From assembly GCF_013404085.1 (NCBI RefSeq), contig NZ_JABFHO010000001.1, positions 2,987,001 to 3,051,000 on the forward strand: a stretch of DNA of 64,000 nucleotides, in the 5' to 3' direction. The notes beneath the pieces are model-generated. The model ran no database searches and was not told the origin of the DNA. It saw only the letters and a list, made by a program, of their open reading frames with translations. Below are positions 54,313-64,000 of the stretch, piece after piece. This DNA is from Winogradskyella helgolandensis (GTDB taxonomy: Bacteria; Bacteroidota; Bacteroidia; Flavobacteriales; Flavobacteriaceae). Each line of letters begins with the position of its first letter. Position 1 is the stretch's first letter. The position numbers were made by a program, and so were the translations under genes.

Positions 54313-56112
54313 ATGAATACTAAAAATAAACCGCTCTTTTCAGAATTCCCACCAGTGTCAACAGAACAGTGGATGGAAAGAGTTACAGCCGATTTAAAAG
54401 GTGCGGATTTTGATAAAAAACTAGTTTGGAAAAACTTAAATGGTATCAATATTCAACCGTGTTATAATAGTGAAACTAAAATCACACAGCTTAAAAATAC
54501 AGGAGAAAATTCTCAAACATTGGTCAATTATAGAACCGTTGCCGTTTGCTGTTCTGAAACAGGAAATGATGCCGCTAAAAAAGCCATTGAAGAAGGCATC
54601 AACGGTATCATTTTTCAAATTATAAGTGAAGTCAAAGTCGAAGAACTTTTAAAAGATATTGACTTAAGTACTATTACAGTGTCTTTTGAATTGTATAATA
54701 ATGTTATCCCTTTTACTAAAGACTTAGTTCAATATGCTAAAGGCAAAGACTTAAAAGGCTACATTAACACCAGAATCATTTCTAACTATGTCACCACAGG
54801 ATCATTTGATGATACTCAAATTGATAACGCTGCAGAATTAATAAAATTAACAGCAGACTTCCCAGATTTTAAAGCGCTCACCATTTCTGGAACTGAATTT
54901 TTAGATTCAGGTGCTAACCAAGTTCAAGAGATTGCTTATACTTTAAATGCATTAGTATTCTTAACCGAAAAACTAAAAGCAAAAGGTATTGCTGTTCAAG
55001 ATGTTTTTAACAACTTAAATGTGCTACTCGCTATCGGTTTAGAATATTTTGTTGAAATAGGAAAGTTTAGAGCCTTCAATAATTTATTAGCTGAAGTAGC
55101 TGCTAAATATGGTATTTCAGATTTTTCTAATACCATAACGGCTAAGACATCAATTTGGAGTAAATCTATTACTGATGCCGAAACGAATTTATTGCGTTGT
55201 ACTACAGAAGCCATGTCTGCTATATTAGGTAATGTAGATGGTGTGTTAATTGATGCTTACGATAAGGAATTTAAAAGCGCATCCGATTTTTCAAGTCGTA
55301 TTGCAGGAAACATTACTACCATTTTAAGAGAAGAATCTTATTTCGGAAAAGTTTCTAATCCTGTTGATGGCTCTTATTATATTGAAGAAGTAAGTTCTAA
55401 AATCGCGGAAAAAGCTTTAGAGTTATTTAAAACCATTGAAAGTGAAGGTGGTTTCTTTACAGCTTTTGAAAACGAAACCATTCAACAACAAATTGCTGAA
55501 ATTCGTTTGAAAAAACTGAAATTATTAAGCCAACGTCGTACAGCGATGGTTGGGATTAATAAATATCCTAACTTAATGGAAACGGTAGATAAAAATTTAT
55601 TATCTACAAGTAAAGATTCAAACCCAAAAGTATTAACACCACGTCGTGCGTCTTTAGAAATTGAAGCTATGAGACGTGTCACTGAAGAATTAGTGGCTGA
55701 AACGAATGTGCGTCCAATTGTTCAATTAGCCAGCTATGGTAATTTAACGATGCGAAAAGCGAGAGCAGCATTTGCTTACGATTTTATTGGTGTTAGTGGT
55801 TTTGATGTACATCAAGAAGAAAGTTTTGAAACGGCTACTATAGCGGCTTATGAAAGTGCAAAATCAAATTCACATGTGGTGGTTATTTGTAGTTCCGATG
55901 ACGATTACGATGCTACTGCACTCGACTTTATAAACACCTTTAGAGCGCTTAGTAAAGACAAAGTGTTGTTACTAGCAGGAGCACCTAAAAATATGGACGA
56001 ATTAACTGAAGCTGGTTTAGATGGTGTGGTTAACATGAGAACTGATGTTCTTGTGACACTAGCTGCTATTCAGGAAAAAATCCAAAAAACCTTTAAATCT
56101 TTAGAAGTATGA
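54313..56112 (+). CDS. mutA: Methylmalonyl-CoA mutase small subunit
   Basis: 599 residues. The small subunit of the heterodimeric (S. shermanii-type) mutase carries a barrel plus a degenerate B12-binding domain. The cobalt-binding DxHxxG motif is absent; the aligned part reads ICSSDDDYDATAL. FPPVSTEQWMERVTADLKG at the N-terminus and SYYIEEVSSKIAEKA in the body are family features. It starts about 165 bp after the CoA-transferase, and the catalytic large subunit follows by 50 bp. Confidence 0.95.
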   Translation: MNTKNKPLFSEFPPVSTEQWMERVTADLKGADFDKKLVWKNLNGINIQPCYNSETKITQLKNTGENSQTLVNYRTVAVCCSETGNDAAKKAIEEGINGIIFQIISEVKVEELLKDIDLSTITVSFELYNNVIPFTKDLVQYAKGKDLKGYINTRIISNYVTTGSFDDTQIDNAAELIKLTADFPDFKALTISGTEFLDSGANQVQEIAYTLNALVFLTEKLKAKGIAVQDVFNNLNVLLAIGLEYFVEIGKFRAFNNLLAEVAAKYGISDFSNTITAKTSIWSKSITDAETNLLRCTTEAMSAILGNVDGVLIDAYDKEFKSASDFSSRIAGNITTILREESYFGKVSNPVDGSYYIEEVSSKIAEKALELFKTIESEGGFFTAFENETIQQQIAEIRLKKLKLLSQRRTAMVGINKYPNLMETVDKNLLSTSKDSNPKVLTPRRASLEIEAMRRVTEELVAETNVRPIVQLASYGNLTMRKARAAFAYDFIGVSGFDVHQEESFETATIAAYESAKSNSHVVVICSSDDDYDATALDFINTFRALSKDKVLLLAGAPKNMDELTEAGLDGVVNMRTDVLVTLAAIQEKIQKTFKSLEV

Positions 56113-56162
56113 AATCGCTTTGGCGATGCCATTAAACTATTGAAATCTTTAAATAAAAACAC

Positions 56163-58295
56163 ATGAAACCCGATTTTTCAGATATAACACTAAACACAGC
56201 TGTTAAGCAAACAGTTGCTCCTTCAGAGAGTAAAGACATTTGGAATACACCTGAAGGTATTCCTGTAAAAAAACATTTTACAAAAGACGATATTTCAGAA
56301 GCTGAACATTTAAATTTTACAGCTGGTGTGCCACCTTTTTTAAGAGGGCCTTATAGCGCTATGTATGCGATGCGACCATGGACCATTCGTCAATATGCTG
56401 GTTTTTCAACAGCAGAAGAATCTAATGCATTTTACAGAAGAAACTTAGCGGCAGGTCAAAAAGGACTGTCTGTAGCATTCGATTTAGCAACACACCGTGG
56501 TTACGATTCCGATCACCCACGTGTTACTGGTGATGTTGGTAAAGCTGGTGTGGCAATCGATTCTATTTTGGATATGGAAATTTTGTTCGATCAGATTCCA
56601 TTAGATAAAATGTCGGTATCTATGACCATGAATGGAGCGGTTTTACCAATTATGGCTTTCTATATTGCAGCAGCAAAAAAACAAGGTGTGCCATTAAATC
56701 AACTTTCTGGAACGATTCAGAATGACATCTTAAAAGAATTTATGGTGCGTAATACGTATATATATCCACCTTTACCTTCTATGAAGATTATTGGTGATAT
56801 CTTCGATTACACAACTAAAAATATGCCGAAGTTCAACTCTATTTCTATTAGTGGGTATCACATGCAAGAAGCAGGTGCTACAGCAGATATTGAGTTAGCT
56901 TATACCTTAGCTGATGGTATGGAATACATTAGAACCGGATTAAAATCTGATCTAAAAATTGATGAATTCGCACCGCGATTATCATTCTTCTGGGCAGTAG
57001 GAATGAATCATTTTATGGAAATTGCAAAAATGCGTGCAGCACGTATGCTTTGGGCTAAAATCATAAAATCATTCAATCCAACCAATCCAAAATCAATGGC
57101 ATTGCGTACGCATAGTCAAACATCGGGTTGGAGTCTAAGTGAGCAAGATCCTTTTAATAATGTCGCGAGAACGTGTATTGAAGCCATGGCTGCAACTTTA
57201 GGAGGCACACAATCCTTACACACCAACGCTTTAGATGAAGCGATTGCGTTACCAACAGATTTCTCAGCAAGGATTGCACGAAACACACAGATTTTTATTC
57301 AAGATGAAACGCAGATGACCAAATCTGTAGATCCCTGGGCTGGTTCGTATTATGTAGAGTATTTAACGCAAGAGATTGCTAAGAAAGCGTGGAAACTCAT
57401 TGAAGAAGTTGAAGAACTTGGTGGTATGGCAAAAGCTATTGAAACCGGAGTTCCTAAATTACGTATTGAAGAAGCGTCTGCACGAAAACAAGCGCGTTTA
57501 GATTCTGCACAAGATATTTTGGTTGGTGTTAATAAATTTAAAACCACTGAAAAATCAAATATTGAAATCTTAGATATTGACAATACCGCTGTAAGAGAAT
57601 CTCAAATTGCACGTTTAAATAAAATGAAAGCGGAACGAAATTCAGAACTTGTTGCTGCTAATTTAAAAGCTTTAGAAAATTGTGCTGGTGGAGGTGAAGG
57701 TAACTTATTAGAATTAGCAGTTGAAGCTGCTGAAAACTTTGCTACTTTAGGTGAAATTTCAGATGCATTAGAAGTGCACTTTGGAAGACATAAAGCGGCT
57801 ACTAAATTAATAAGTGGTGTTTACGGAAAAGAAGTGAATAATGACAGCACCTATGTAAAAGCTCAAAAATTAGCAGATAAATTTGCTGAAATTGAAGGTC
57901 GAAGACCAAGGGTAATGATTGCAAAAATGGGTCAAGATGGACACGATAGAGGTGCTAAAGTGGTCGCGTCTAGTTTTGCTGATCTAGGTTTTGATGTGGA
58001 TATGGGATCTTTATTCCAAACTCCAGAAGAAGTCGCAAAACAAGCTATTGAAAATGATGTACATTTTGTTGGAGCTTCAAGTTTAGCTGCAGGTCACAAA
58101 ACTTTAATTCCGCAGTTAATAGGAGAATTAGAAAAGTTAGGCCGACCAGATATTATGGTCTTTGCAGGTGGAGTAATTCCTGCTCAAGATTATGACTTTT
58201 TATTAGAACGTAAAGTAGTAGCTATTTTTGGTCCTGGAACAGTGATTTCAGAATCAGCTATTACAATTATGGAAAAATATTTAGCGCAGGATTAG
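56163..58295 (+). CDS. mutB: Methylmalonyl-CoA mutase large (catalytic) subunit
   Basis: 710 residues. It interconverts (R)-methylmalonyl-CoA and succinyl-CoA. The barrel has [18 protein letters not shown] and [11 protein letters not shown], plus the conserved [19 protein letters not shown]. The C-terminal B12-binding domain (about 575-710) carries DGHDRGAKV, the DxHxxG cobalt motif, plus [10 protein letters not shown]. It is the last gene of the operon and ends at a strong terminator. MeaB, its chaperone, is encoded on the opposite strand nearby. Confidence 0.97.
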   Translation: MKPDFSDITLNTAVKQTVAPSESKDIWNTPEGIPVKKHFTKDDISEAEHLNFTAGVPPFLRGPYSAMYAMRPWTIRQYAGFSTAEESNAFYRRNLAAGQKGLSVAFDLATHRGYDSDHPRVTGDVGKAGVAIDSILDMEILFDQIPLDKMSVSMTMNGAVLPIMAFYIAAAKKQGVPLNQLSGTIQNDILKEFMVRNTYIYPPLPSMKIIGDIFDYTTKNMPKFNSISISGYHMQEAGATADIELAYTLADGMEYIRTGLKSDLKIDEFAPRLSFFWAVGMNHFMEIAKMRAARMLWAKIIKSFNPTNPKSMALRTHSQTSGWSLSEQDPFNNVARTCIEAMAATLGGTQSLHTNALDEAIALPTDFSARIARNTQIFIQDETQMTKSVDPWAGSYYVEYLTQEIAKKAWKLIEEVEELGGMAKAIETGVPKLRIEEASARKQARLDSAQDILVGVNKFKTTEKSNIEILDIDNTAVRESQIARLNKMKAERNSELVAANLKALENCAGGGEGNLLELAVEAAENFATLGEISDALEVHFGRHKAATKLISGVYGKEVNNDSTYVKAQKLADKFAEIEGRRPRVMIAKMGQDGHDRGAKVVASSFADLGFDVDMGSLFQTPEEVAKQAIENDVHFVGASSLAAGHKTLIPQLIGELEKLGRPDIMVFAGGVIPAQDYDFLLERKVVAIFGPGTVISESAITIMEKYLAQD

Positions 58296-58323
58296 AGAAC
58301 CTCGTTAATTTGTTAGTGAAAAC

Positions 58324-58353
58324 GCCCGAACATGAATTGTTCGGGCTTTTTTT
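58324..58353 (+). terminator. Operon terminator after mutB
   Basis: A perfect 8-bp stem (GCCCGAAC / GTTCGGGC, loop ATGAATT) followed by seven T lies about 30 bp past the mutB stop. Confidence 0.88.
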
Positions 58354-58406
58354 ATAAAATCATTTAACATAAAGCAAGTTAAAATCTGTGTGTATCTAGA
58401 AAATTT

Positions 58407-59162
58407 TCAATAAGCTTTCCAAACAGTAGTCGCAGTAGCACAAACTTTAGCACTGCCTTCAACCTTTATCGTATGCTGAAAAGTATTTTTTGTCTCAAGT
58501 TCTTTGGTTAATGAAAGCACATTATCTCCAAATTGTGCTTCAGCAATAAATCGGCCATCAATAACATGTAGAAAATGCGTATTGACAATCTCCTCTGGAA
58601 TAGATTCAATAACCCATTGCAAATATCGAATATTATTGACGTGCTTATTCATATCTGTATCAAACCGATTTACTTTAAATTTTCCCAGATAATCGGCATA
58701 TTCCACAGCATTAATTTTCTTCTTAATATTTATAGCAATAGACGTTTCATTACAATAAGACCATTTCTCTTTAATATCCTCGTAAATCGGTGTTGGTCGT
58801 CGTTTTTCGATATCAAAGAATACCCATAAGCCTTTAGCACGACCGATAATGTTTTCATTTTCATCAAAAATGAGGTTCTCTCTATATCCTTTAATAGAGG
58901 AGTAGCTTGATAGCCATGTTCTAATCGTTATTTTTTCTTTGTAATTGGGGTACCGATCCATTTGTAAAACACCAGAAAATAAGACCCAACCTATATTCTC
59001 CTTAAACAAATCAAACAAACTATGGTCTATGGAATAACAATGATCTGCAGCAGTTTCTTCTAATAACGCTAACATTATGGCAGGTGTGGCTAGGCCTAAT
59101 TCATTCATTTCAAAATAGCGCAATTCAAACTGCTTGTCAAAATAATTATGAGATGCCATCAT
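58407..59162 (-). CDS. Acyl-ACP thioesterase
   Basis: 251 residues. Two hot-dog folds are present: the first with IMLALLEETAADHCYSID (helix after the first strands), the second with DTDMNKHVNNIRYLQWV, the conserved Asn-x-His-x-Asn catalytic site of the FAT/acyl-ACP thioesterase family. The protein releases fatty acids from ACP in the cytoplasm. Two start codons (59162, 59159) differ by one residue. It follows meaB by 33 bp on the minus strand, convergent to the mutase operon. A link to methylmalonyl metabolism (for example branched acyl chains) is not shown. Confidence 0.9.
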   Translation of the reverse strand: MMASHNYFDKQFELRYFEMNELGLATPAIMLALLEETAADHCYSIDHSLFDLFKENIGWVLFSGVLQMDRYPNYKEKITIRTWLSSYSSIKGYRENLIFDENENIIGRAKGLWVFFDIEKRRPTPIYEDIKEKWSYCNETSIAINIKKKINAVEYADYLGKFKVNRFDTDMNKHVNNIRYLQWVIESIPEEIVNTHFLHVIDGRFIAEAQFGDNVLSLTKELETKNTFQHTIKVEGSAKVCATATTVWKAY

Positions 59163-59195
59163 TAGTAATATTTAAACATTTAATTGAGATGCATT

Positions 59196-60200
59196 CTAAA
59201 AGGACTTTTTAAATTTTTCAATAACCTGTAGGGCTGCTTTTACTGGTGAAATTTCAGACGACACTATATCTTTTTCTAATTGTGAGAGTTCCGTCTTTAT
59301 ATGTTTAGAACCATAAAACATATGTTTTAATTCTTCATTGATGTTGTTGTACATCCATTTAATTTGTTGATGATTTCTGTTTTTTACAAAATAACCATTG
59401 GCATCAACAAGTGCTTTATATTTTAAAACCTGATCCCAAACATTAGAAATCCCAATATTTTTTGTGGAAGAAGCGGTACTCACTACAGGACTCCATCCAG
59501 ATTCAGACAACGGAAATATATGTAACGCATTTTGGTATTGCCGTTTCGCTATTTTACTATTTGTAATATTATCACCATCTGCTTTATTAATAACAAGCAT
59601 ATCTGCCATTTCCATAATCCCTTTTTTAATGCCTTGTAACTCATCACCAGCACCAGACAGCATTAAGAGTAAGAAGAAATCCGTCATGCCGTGAACTGCG
59701 GTTTCGGATTGACCTACACCAACAGTTTCAATTAAAATAACATCATAACCAGCAGCTTCACACAATAACATAGTTTCACCCGTTTTATTGGCAACACCAC
59801 CTAAAGTATCTCCAGAAGAGGATGGTCTAATATAGGCCTCTTCCAAATTGGCCAATTCTTCCATTCTAGTTTTGTCACCTAGAATACTACCTTTAGTGCG
59901 CTGACTACTTGGGTCTATCGATAAAATAGCAACCTTGTGACCTTCTTTTACAAGATACAACCCAAAAGCCTCAATAAATGTACTTTTTCCAACTCCAGGA
60001 ACTCCTGTAATACCAATACGAATAGATTGTCCTGAACTCGGTAATATAGCCTGAACAATGTCTTTCGCTAAGATTTTATCACTTTCTAAATTACTTTCAA
60101 TAATAGTAATAGCCCTAGATAATAAAACGCGATCTCCATCTAATATACCATTAATATAAGCTTGTGCAGTTAATCTATTTTTGGGTTTGTAATTTTTCAT
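59196..60200 (-). CDS. meaB: Methylmalonyl-CoA mutase-associated GTPase MeaB
   Basis: 334 residues. The G3E-type GTPase guards and reactivates the B12 mutase. P-loop GVPGVGKSTF lies near residue 63, followed by SIDPSSQRTKGSILGDKTRM, a switch-region signature, and the base-recognition NKAD. The C-terminal dimerisation arm is present. A perfect minus-strand TATCTTTG box lies at 60257-60250. It is encoded on the opposite strand from its partner, so its transcription is separate. Confidence 0.95.
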   Translation of the reverse strand: MKNYKPKNRLTAQAYINGILDGDRVLLSRAITIIESNLESDKILAKDIVQAILPSSGQSIRIGITGVPGVGKSTFIEAFGLYLVKEGHKVAILSIDPSSQRTKGSILGDKTRMEELANLEEAYIRPSSSGDTLGGVANKTGETMLLCEAAGYDVILIETVGVGQSETAVHGMTDFFLLLMLSGAGDELQGIKKGIMEMADMLVINKADGDNITNSKIAKRQYQNALHIFPLSESGWSPVVSTASSTKNIGISNVWDQVLKYKALVDANGYFVKNRNHQQIKWMYNNINEELKHMFYGSKHIKTELSQLEKDIVSSEISPVKAALQVIEKFKKSF

Positions 60201-60249
60201 TATAAAGGATATAAAAGGTCGTCTATTTCTTAGTGAGATCAGACACTAA

Positions 60250-60257
60250 CAAAGATA
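60250..60257 (-). promoter_or_regulatory. -7 box of meaB
   Basis: Minus-strand TATCTTTG, a perfect TAnnTTTG match, 50 nt upstream of the meaB start. No -33 TTG at the usual spacing. The rest of the 356-bp stretch between meaB and the split pyruvate kinase shows nothing else I can support. Confidence 0.45.
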
Positions 60258-60556
60258 CTGATAATGCAAAAAACAGCATAGAATAACCCAACTTTTTCAA
60301 CGGTTTTTTCTTATTTAGAAAATAGTAGAATACAGCTTTATTTTACATAAAAATAACAACATAACATCTTAAAAACGTATAAAGTTTACTACTTTTAGAA
60401 TAAAGATAAAAGACACTAAATAACGCAAGTCAATCATTTGTATTTATTTGATGATTAATTGATTGTTTTGATTGCGAGATCATTTTTTAGCATTTAAATT
60501 AAGAATCACAATTGTGAAATCAAGTGTAATACGGTAACTTAAATGTGGCAATTATT

Positions 60557-60895
60557 ATGAAAACAAAACAACTCAACGAACTAAAAAAAGAACTCGAGAC
60601 AATCATTACACTTCTCGAACAAGTTGTATTGCCTAGTGACCTAAAACCTATTGAAAGAAAACGAGCAAGTGCTCAAAATCTGTTGCATTATATAGCGATT
60701 CGAAAGATTGATGTCAGTGGACTTCAAAAACAACTAAAAAAAATAGGAGCATCGCGTTTGGCGCGTTCGGAAGACCATATGCTGCAATCACTCTACCTTT
60801 TACACCGTTTGGTCTGCGGTTTGTTAAATGTGCCAGACCATTTAAAGAAGCAAAAACGGATTACCATTGCACGTGCCGAAAAAAAAATTGAATAA
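60557..60895 (+). CDS. N-terminal part of variant pyruvate kinase, frame-shifted at A9
   Basis: 112 residues from the ATG at 60557 to a stop at 60893-60895. It is not a known small protein. ASAQNLLHYIAIRKIDVSGL and KIGASRLARSEDHMLQSL match the helical N-terminal region of a variant pyruvate-kinase-like family (about 480 residues). The matching C-terminal part continues in the next frame. The frames cross in a run of nine A (60879-60887), and removing one A would join them into one frame of 483 residues. It may be a sequencing error, a mutation or slippage. Confidence 0.75.
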   Translation: MKTKQLNELKKELETIITLLEQVVLPSDLKPIERKRASAQNLLHYIAIRKIDVSGLQKQLKKIGASRLARSEDHMLQSLYLLHRLVCGLLNVPDHLKKQKRITIARAEKKIE

Positions 60896-62009
60896 AAACA
60901 CCAAAAGGCTTCTTGGGAGAAAGTCTAGAGTTAAGCGTGTGAGACTCATGGTCACCATGCCATCTGAAGCGGCAAACAACTACCAAATGATTGAGGATTT
61001 CGTCGTACAAGGTATGAACTGTGCACGCATAAATTGTGCTCATGATACGGAAACCGAGTGGATTTCAATGGTGGAACATATTCGGAAAGCAGCCCTAAAA
61101 CATAATCGTTTTGTAACTATCGCAATGGACTTAAGTGGACCTAAAATTAGAACAGTTTTAGGTTCTGAAAACCTTAAGTATATGACTATAAATGAAGGGG
61201 ACTACATTGAGATTATAGATGATAGTGAGCCAATTTTAAATATAGAAAAACAATTGCGATGTAGTTTTCCAGATATCATTTCAAAAGTAAAACTAGGAGA
61301 ACATATCTATTTTGATGATGGAAAAATTGAAGGTACGATTACAAGTGTGGACGCAAAAAAAATAGGAATCAACATTAAGCGATGCAAAATAAATGGTGAA
61401 AAACTAAAGACCGATAAAGGTATTAATTTACCAGAATCTAATTTGGGAATTGCAGGTTTGACACCAAAAGACAAAATGGATTTCGCCGTCATTGCTAAAT
61501 ATGCTGATATCGTCAATTTTAGTTTTGTGAATACCACAGAAGATTTAGAGGATTTATTCCAACTTATGGAATTTCATAATGCCAATAATTTGGGTGTGAT
61601 ACTAAAAATAGAAACCAAACAAGCTTATAATAATCTAAAGGATATTCTGTTAACCACCAAAACTAAAACCAATGCTTTTGGGGTTATGATTGCACGAGGC
61701 GATTTAGCTATAGAAGTAGGCTGGCAAAATATTGGTCGGGTTCAAAACGAAATTCTGCGTATGTGTACTGCTGCTCATACTCCTGTCATTTGGGCAACTC
61801 AAGTACTAGAGAATTTAGCAAAAAAAGGTATTCCATCCCGTTCAGAGATGTCTGATATTAACAATGCCTTAAAAGCTGAATGCATAATGCTCAATAAAGG
61901 GCCATATATACTTGAAGTGATTCAGTTTTTAAACGAAGTATTACGCAACGAAGAATCGTTTCAAAATAAAAATGAAGCCATGCTTCCTGAATTAAAACGT
62001 TTAAAATAA
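60867..62009 (+). CDS. Variant pyruvate kinase, catalytic part
   Basis: 380 residues if read from TTG at 60867; there is no good independent start, and the next ATG is at 60948. Residues show the pyruvate kinase barrel: MVTMPSEAANN, MNCARINCAHDTETEW, MDLSGPKIRT (phosphate and Mg site), VILKIETKQAYNNL (catalytic Lys and Glu), MIARGDLAIEVG, and VIWATQVLENLAKKGIPSRSEMSD. The block AECIMLNKGPY is typical of the variant family rather than the classical enzyme. No C-terminal regulatory domain is seen. It should convert PEP + ADP to pyruvate + ATP if expressed as the joined protein. Confidence 0.82.
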   Translation: MHVPKKKLNKNTKRLLGRKSRVKRVRLMVTMPSEAANNYQMIEDFVVQGMNCARINCAHDTETEWISMVEHIRKAALKHNRFVTIAMDLSGPKIRTVLGSENLKYMTINEGDYIEIIDDSEPILNIEKQLRCSFPDIISKVKLGEHIYFDDGKIEGTITSVDAKKIGINIKRCKINGEKLKTDKGINLPESNLGIAGLTPKDKMDFAVIAKYADIVNFSFVNTTEDLEDLFQLMEFHNANNLGVILKIETKQAYNNLKDILLTTKTKTNAFGVMIARGDLAIEVGWQNIGRVQNEILRMCTAAHTPVIWATQVLENLAKKGIPSRSEMSDINNALKAECIMLNKGPYILEVIQFLNEVLRNEESFQNKNEAMLPELKRLK

Positions 62010-62243
62010 ATAGTTGATTAAATTGTTTATTTATAAGGCATTCAATGCTGAAGTCATAGCTATCCACAAATAGATGTATGCAATGATTTGATGACTTTCC
62101 TTAGTTGTTTTTAATGAGGTTATAAAAACGTTTCATCAATAACTTTAAGCTTTATTCAATATGTATTCTAAAATTTAAGTAATTCTATCAATTATTTTAC
62201 TTTTACATGAATAATTAAGAATCAATATAATCATTAATAATAT

Positions 62244-64000
62244 ATGACCGGAAGCTTACTTTTTGTAGCCATTGTGTTATTAGCCGCAGCCGTAATTTGT
62301 GTTGCTATAGCCAAGCGCTTAGGTTTAAGTTCTGTGCTAGGCTATTTATTAGCAGGCGTGCTTGTTGGTCCATACATGTTAGGGATTATTGGTGAAGAAG
62401 GGCAAGACATTATGCACTTTGCAGAATTTGGTGTGGTTATAATGCTATTTTTAATCGGATTAGAAATTGAGCCAAAGAATTTCTGGAACATGCGTAAAAC
62501 CATTATAGGAATGGGAGGTATTCAAGTGGCTGTAACCATGGTATTATCCTATCTACTATTTACATCTTTTGGTTATGAATCCACGGTAGCTCTCGTAATT
62601 TCTATGGCTGTAGCATTATCATCTACGGCAATAGTATTGCAAACCATTAAGGAAAAAGGCTTAATGACCACAACAGCTGGTACATCGGCATTTTCAATTT
62701 TATTATTTCAAGATATTATAGTCATTTTTATGATCGGTGCAATTCCGCTGCTATCCGCATCAGAGACAGTAACCACAAGCGATCATCATGGCGAACATGT
62801 AAATTTATTGGACGGTTTACCAATAGGATTACAGACGCTTGCTATTATTTTATCTGTAGTTTTAATCATTGTTGCAGGTCGCTATTTAATAGTTCCTATG
62901 TTACGTAAAGTTGTGAAATCTGGAGTAAGAGAGCTTTTAATCGCGGCAGCTTTTTTAATTGTTTTCAGTATTTCATTTTTAATGGAGTACGTTGGATTAA
63001 GTCCGGCTTTGGGAGCATTTTTAGGTGGAGTCGTATTGTCAAACAGTGAGTTTAAACACGAATTAGAAAGCACCTTAGAGCCCTTTAAAAATTTAATGCT
63101 AGGTTTATTCTTTTTAGCTGTCGGTGCGTCCATTAACTTTATTGTCATTGCGAATAGCCCCTTAACTATTGGCGGTATATTGCTTGCTGTAATTACCATA
63201 AAAGCATTGGTGTTATTTATTACAGGACTTATTTTTAAACTAAAAATTGATCAAAACTTAATATTAACTTTCAGTTTATCGCAAATCGGAGAATTTGCTT
63301 TTGTCGTATTATCGTTTGCGTTTCAATCTCAAATTTTAGAACAAGAGCATTTGGATATTATGTTGGTGATTACGGCATTAACCATGGCAATTACACCAAT
63401 TATAGGGATGATTAATGAACGTTTATTATTACCTAAAATAGGGACTAAAGAATCTGTTGAAAGACCAATGGATACCGATCACAGAAAATCTGAAAAAATT
63501 ATACTCGTAGGTTTTGGAAGTTTTGGAAATACGATTGGTCGTTTTTTAAGATCACATGATGTACATGCAACGATTTTAGATCATGACTCCAACCGTGTCG
63601 ATTTTCTAAGAAAAATGGGATTTGAAGTGTATTATGGAGATGCCACACGTCTCGATTTACTAGAAGCCGCAGGCATTGCGAATGCCAAAATTTTAATCTG
63701 CGCAATTGATAATCCTGATGCGACCAAACAAATAACGCGCATTGTAAAAGAGAAATATCCACATGTAGAACTCATGATTAGAGCCAGAAATAGGTATGAG
63801 GCCTACGATTTAGTGAATTTAGGTATGGACAATATCTATAGAGAAACTTTAGAAACATCCTTAACAATGGCTAGCGATGTACTTGCTAAAGTTGGTTTTA
63901 AAAAGGAAACCTTGAAAAAACAAGTAGAGAGTTTCATTAAATATGACGAAGAAAGTTTAAGACGCTTAGCAGGTGAACCTAATAGAGGCGACAACTATAT
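62244..64000 (+). CDS. Kef-type cation:proton antiporter (CPA2) with RCK domain, 3' end beyond window
   Basis: At least 585 residues are visible, and the frame runs to the window edge. Residues about 5-385 hold about twelve membrane helices with VICVAIAKRLGLSSVLGYLLAG, FLIGLEIEPKNFW and GAFLGGVVLSNSEF, typical of CPA2 K+/H+ exchangers. From about 417 an RCK/KTN domain begins: LVGFGSFGNTIGRFLRSHD is the dinucleotide motif, followed by YGDATRLDLLEAAGI. KefB/KefC-type antiporters are gated by glutathione adducts or NAD(H); which applies here cannot be seen. Confidence 0.92.
   Translation, partial: MTGSLLFVAIVLLAAAVICVAIAKRLGLSSVLGYLLAGVLVGPYMLGIIGEEGQDIMHFAEFGVVIMLFLIGLEIEPKNFWNMRKTIIGMGGIQVAVTMVLSYLLFTSFGYESTVALVISMAVALSSTAIVLQTIKEKGLMTTTAGTSAFSILLFQDIIVIFMIGAIPLLSASETVTTSDHHGEHVNLLDGLPIGLQTLAIILSVVLIIVAGRYLIVPMLRKVVKSGVRELLIAAAFLIVFSISFLMEYVGLSPALGAFLGGVVLSNSEFKHELESTLEPFKNLMLGLFFLAVGASINFIVIANSPLTIGGILLAVITIKALVLFITGLIFKLKIDQNLILTFSLSQIGEFAFVVLSFAFQSQILEQEHLDIMLVITALTMAITPIIGMINERLLLPKIGTKESVERPMDTDHRKSEKIILVGFGSFGNTIGRFLRSHDVHATILDHDSNRVDFLRKMGFEVYYGDATRLDLLEAAGIANAKILICAIDNPDATKQITRIVKEKYPHVELMIRARNRYEAYDLVNLGMDNIYRETLETSLTMASDVLAKVGFKKETLKKQVESFIKYDEESLRRLAGEPNRGDNY

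Overview
The window is typical chromosome of a marine Flavobacteriaceae-type Bacteroidota. The DNA is AT-rich. Many genes are preceded by the Bacteroidota -7 promoter box TAnnTTTG, often with very short leaders. Lipoprotein signals, Bacteroidota gene families and Bacteroidota-style interspersed repeats are also present. I see no rRNA, tRNA, CRISPR array, prophage or insertion sequence.

Layout. 1-2719: a partial secreted protein, a small exported protein and an exported intradiol-dioxygenase-fold protein that has lost its metal ligands. 2820-6125: ackA-pta. 6455-11535: a group of genes suited to growth in the cold (two cold-shock proteins, a fatty-acid desaturase, a Crp-type regulator and two DEAD-box helicases). 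11532-15528: GDSL esterase divergent from an ABC/FtsX exporter (tesA-ybbA-ybbP type). 15600-17512: a TPR/LuxR-like membrane regulator preceded by a phased array of 11-bp repeats. 17720-24713: assorted genes (PepSY-like, exonuclease-GIY-YIG fusion, CsbD, a divergent HPF-like protein, deoxyribonucleotidase, a DUF302 lipoprotein, an ene-reductase).

25156-36523 holds the most unusual locus. Two convergent gene sets each combine a circularly permuted ATP-grasp ligase, an alpha-E protein and transglutaminase-fold enzymes. One set adds a zinc metallopeptidase. The other adds a DUF2126 putative amidoligase, with a glutaminase just upstream. This looks like a duplicated, uncharacterised peptide-ligation or protein-modification system. 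Two of its proteins end in nearly the same Gln/Ser tail. 37769-39363: a DMT transporter and a divergent ThiE/TenI-like protein.

39565-44601: a TetR-led operon for electrophile and aldehyde detoxification (SDR, nitroreductase, MDR enone reductase, YqhD-type dehydrogenase, DJ-1/Hsp31), with a perfect palindrome at the TetR promoter. 45720-46970: an HxlR regulator divergent from a nitroreductase, with two matching operators. 47402-48025: MarC. 48521-58353: an eight-gene operon for the succinyl-CoA/methylmalonyl-CoA/propionyl-CoA route with a sodium-pumping decarboxylase, preceded by a palindrome and a TAAATTTG box. The mutase GTPase MeaB lies convergently with an acyl-ACP thioesterase. 60557-62009: a variant pyruvate kinase split by a frameshift at an A9 run. 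62244-64000: the start of a Kef-type antiporter.

With ackA-pta, the propionate module suggests acyl-phosphate and Na+-linked energy conservation under low oxygen. That is an inference from gene content.
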